Notes under the pieces: model-generated | Told to the model about the DNA's origin: nothing | Database searches by the model: none | What the model saw: only the letters and a program-made list of their open reading frames with translations | DNA from: PVC group bacterium | GTDB lineage: Bacteria; Verrucomicrobiota; Kiritimatiellia; SS1-B-03-39; PXDE01 | Assembly: GCA_003566475.1 (NCBI GenBank) | Contig: PXDE01000009.1 | Coordinates: forward strand, 1-7,122 | Length of the DNA stretch: 7,122 bases | Direction: 5' to 3' | Part shown: piece after piece, positions 6,772 to 7,122 of the stretch | How the letters are laid out: the number at the start of each line of letters is the position of its first letter | Numbering within the stretch: position 1 is the first letter of the stretch | Translations under genes and position numbers: made by a program

Positions 6772-6837
6772 TTCGAATCCTACCGCCGGAGCCAATCCCC
6801 GCCGCCCAGCGGCCGGAAAGGGCTCCGAGACACCCTA

Positions 6838-7071
6838 CTCTGAGACACCAACGGGCCGTGTCTACACAAGACCTTTTCCTCCAACATGATAAGATGAAGA
6901 CCACGGCTTGCTCGCGCAGCATGCTGGGTGCCACGGCTGGAAGCCGTAGCTACGCGGCCCGGGCACGCGCCACCCGTAGAAACGGCTTCCAGCCGTTTCG
7001 TCCAGCGTGCCGTCTCCCCCTTCATCCGGCTGGCCCACCGGACCAGCGGCCCCAACTGCTCTGAGACACCA
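6838..7071. repeat. Unit bounded by 13-bp direct repeats, with internal cruciform
   Basis: CTCTGAGACACCA occurs at 6838-6850 and 7059-7071. Between them, 6919-6927 (GCATGCTGG) can pair with 7002-7010 over 9 bp with one G-T, and ACGGCTGGAAGCCGT (6933-6947) is an exact inverted copy of 6982-6996. Each inner element is also a hairpin alone: 6-bp stem with GGA loop at 6933-6947, and 9-bp stem with TCC loop at 6979-6999. No coding sequence fits. The design resembles a non-autonomous, REP or MITE-like element. Confidence 0.55.
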
Positions 7072-7122
7072 TCCGACGACATTCCTCGCAAACCCCTGCA
7101 CGCCAACAGCATGGTCCCGACG
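7072..7122. other. Right edge, nothing recognised
   Basis: This short tail after the second direct repeat shows no convincing start codon with a ribosome binding site, no RNA fold and no repeat. Confidence 0.4.

Larger units (their letters stand above)
6693..6794 (+). pseudogene. Broken second copy of tRNA-Asn with two hairpin insertions
   Basis: Three blocks are identical to the intact tRNA: GCGTAGCTCAATGGTAGAG (6693-6711), TTAACCACTAGGTTGTAGG (6729-6747) and a 23-nt block ending in GGAGCCA (6772-6794). Between the first two, an 11-nt stretch holding part of the anticodon arm is replaced by a 17-nt hairpin (6712-6728). Between the last two, 24 nt are inserted at the T stem-loop border, mostly a second 17-nt hairpin (6755-6771). 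The anticodon GTT is lost, and the 5' acceptor strand (GGGCGCG) no longer pairs with CGCCGGA. It cannot be a working tRNA-Asn. Confidence 0.9.

Noticed and set aside
6693..6794. Intron-containing functional tRNA-Asn
   Set aside because: The anticodon is lost, the acceptor strands do not pair, and the inserted hairpins lack group I intron features and are far too small.
6342..6794. Integrative element using tRNA-Asn as its attachment site
   Set aside because: There is no integrase gene. The second copy extends over nearly the whole tRNA instead of only the 3' end expected of an att duplication.
6862..7112. Overlapping open frames on both strands at the right end
   Set aside because: They run through the inverted repeats and direct repeats, share no recognisable motif and lack ribosome binding sites.

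Overview
The window is about 70% GC and looks like a Gram-negative, proteobacteria-like chromosome, perhaps a GC-rich Desulfobacterota or Nitrospirota relative. The evidence is a sigma-54 activator, -24/-12 promoters, a Sec signal peptide, a tRNA gene with encoded CCA, and many short intergenic repeats. The taxon is an inference; no marker gene settles it.

Layout. At the left edge, the first 19 codons of a minus-strand gene run out of the window. It has a good sigma-54 promoter (143-159). About 210 bp further upstream lies an AT-rich imperfect palindrome (365-380). A cluster of GGGACAG repeats follows (421-505), then a possible minus-strand gene remnant (529-732). Next are two plus-strand genes: a polytopic membrane protein with an internal two-fold repeat (735-1844), and a secreted multidomain protein ending in a glycosyl hydrolase-like GHL10 domain (2137-4566) with its own sigma-54 type promoter (2056-2071). 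Converging on it, with only 5 bp between stop codons, is an NtrC/AtoC-type response regulator on the minus strand (6020-4572). Its promoter region holds two more copies of the AT-rich palindrome, exactly 30 bp apart. Beyond it is a second CTGTCCC cluster, the same word on the opposite strand.

The right end is an RNA and repeat zone: a complete tRNA-Asn(GTT), a small GIY-YIG nuclease gene whose stop codon lies inside a second, broken copy of the same tRNA, and a cruciform-forming unit flanked by a 13-bp direct repeat. The broken tRNA is disrupted by two different 17-nt hairpins, each with a 7-bp stem and a 3-nt loop. Similar triloop hairpins recur at 1927-1941, 2029-2043, 6417-6438, 6933-6947 and 6979-6999, so the window appears to carry a family of dispersed mini-hairpins.

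How the parts may work together (inference): the regulator probably activates sigma-54 promoters, and two candidates lie in this window. One, before the left-edge gene, has a palindrome of the same type as those in the regulator's own promoter. A small envelope or surface-polysaccharide regulon is a reasonable hypothesis. No cognate histidine kinase is visible.
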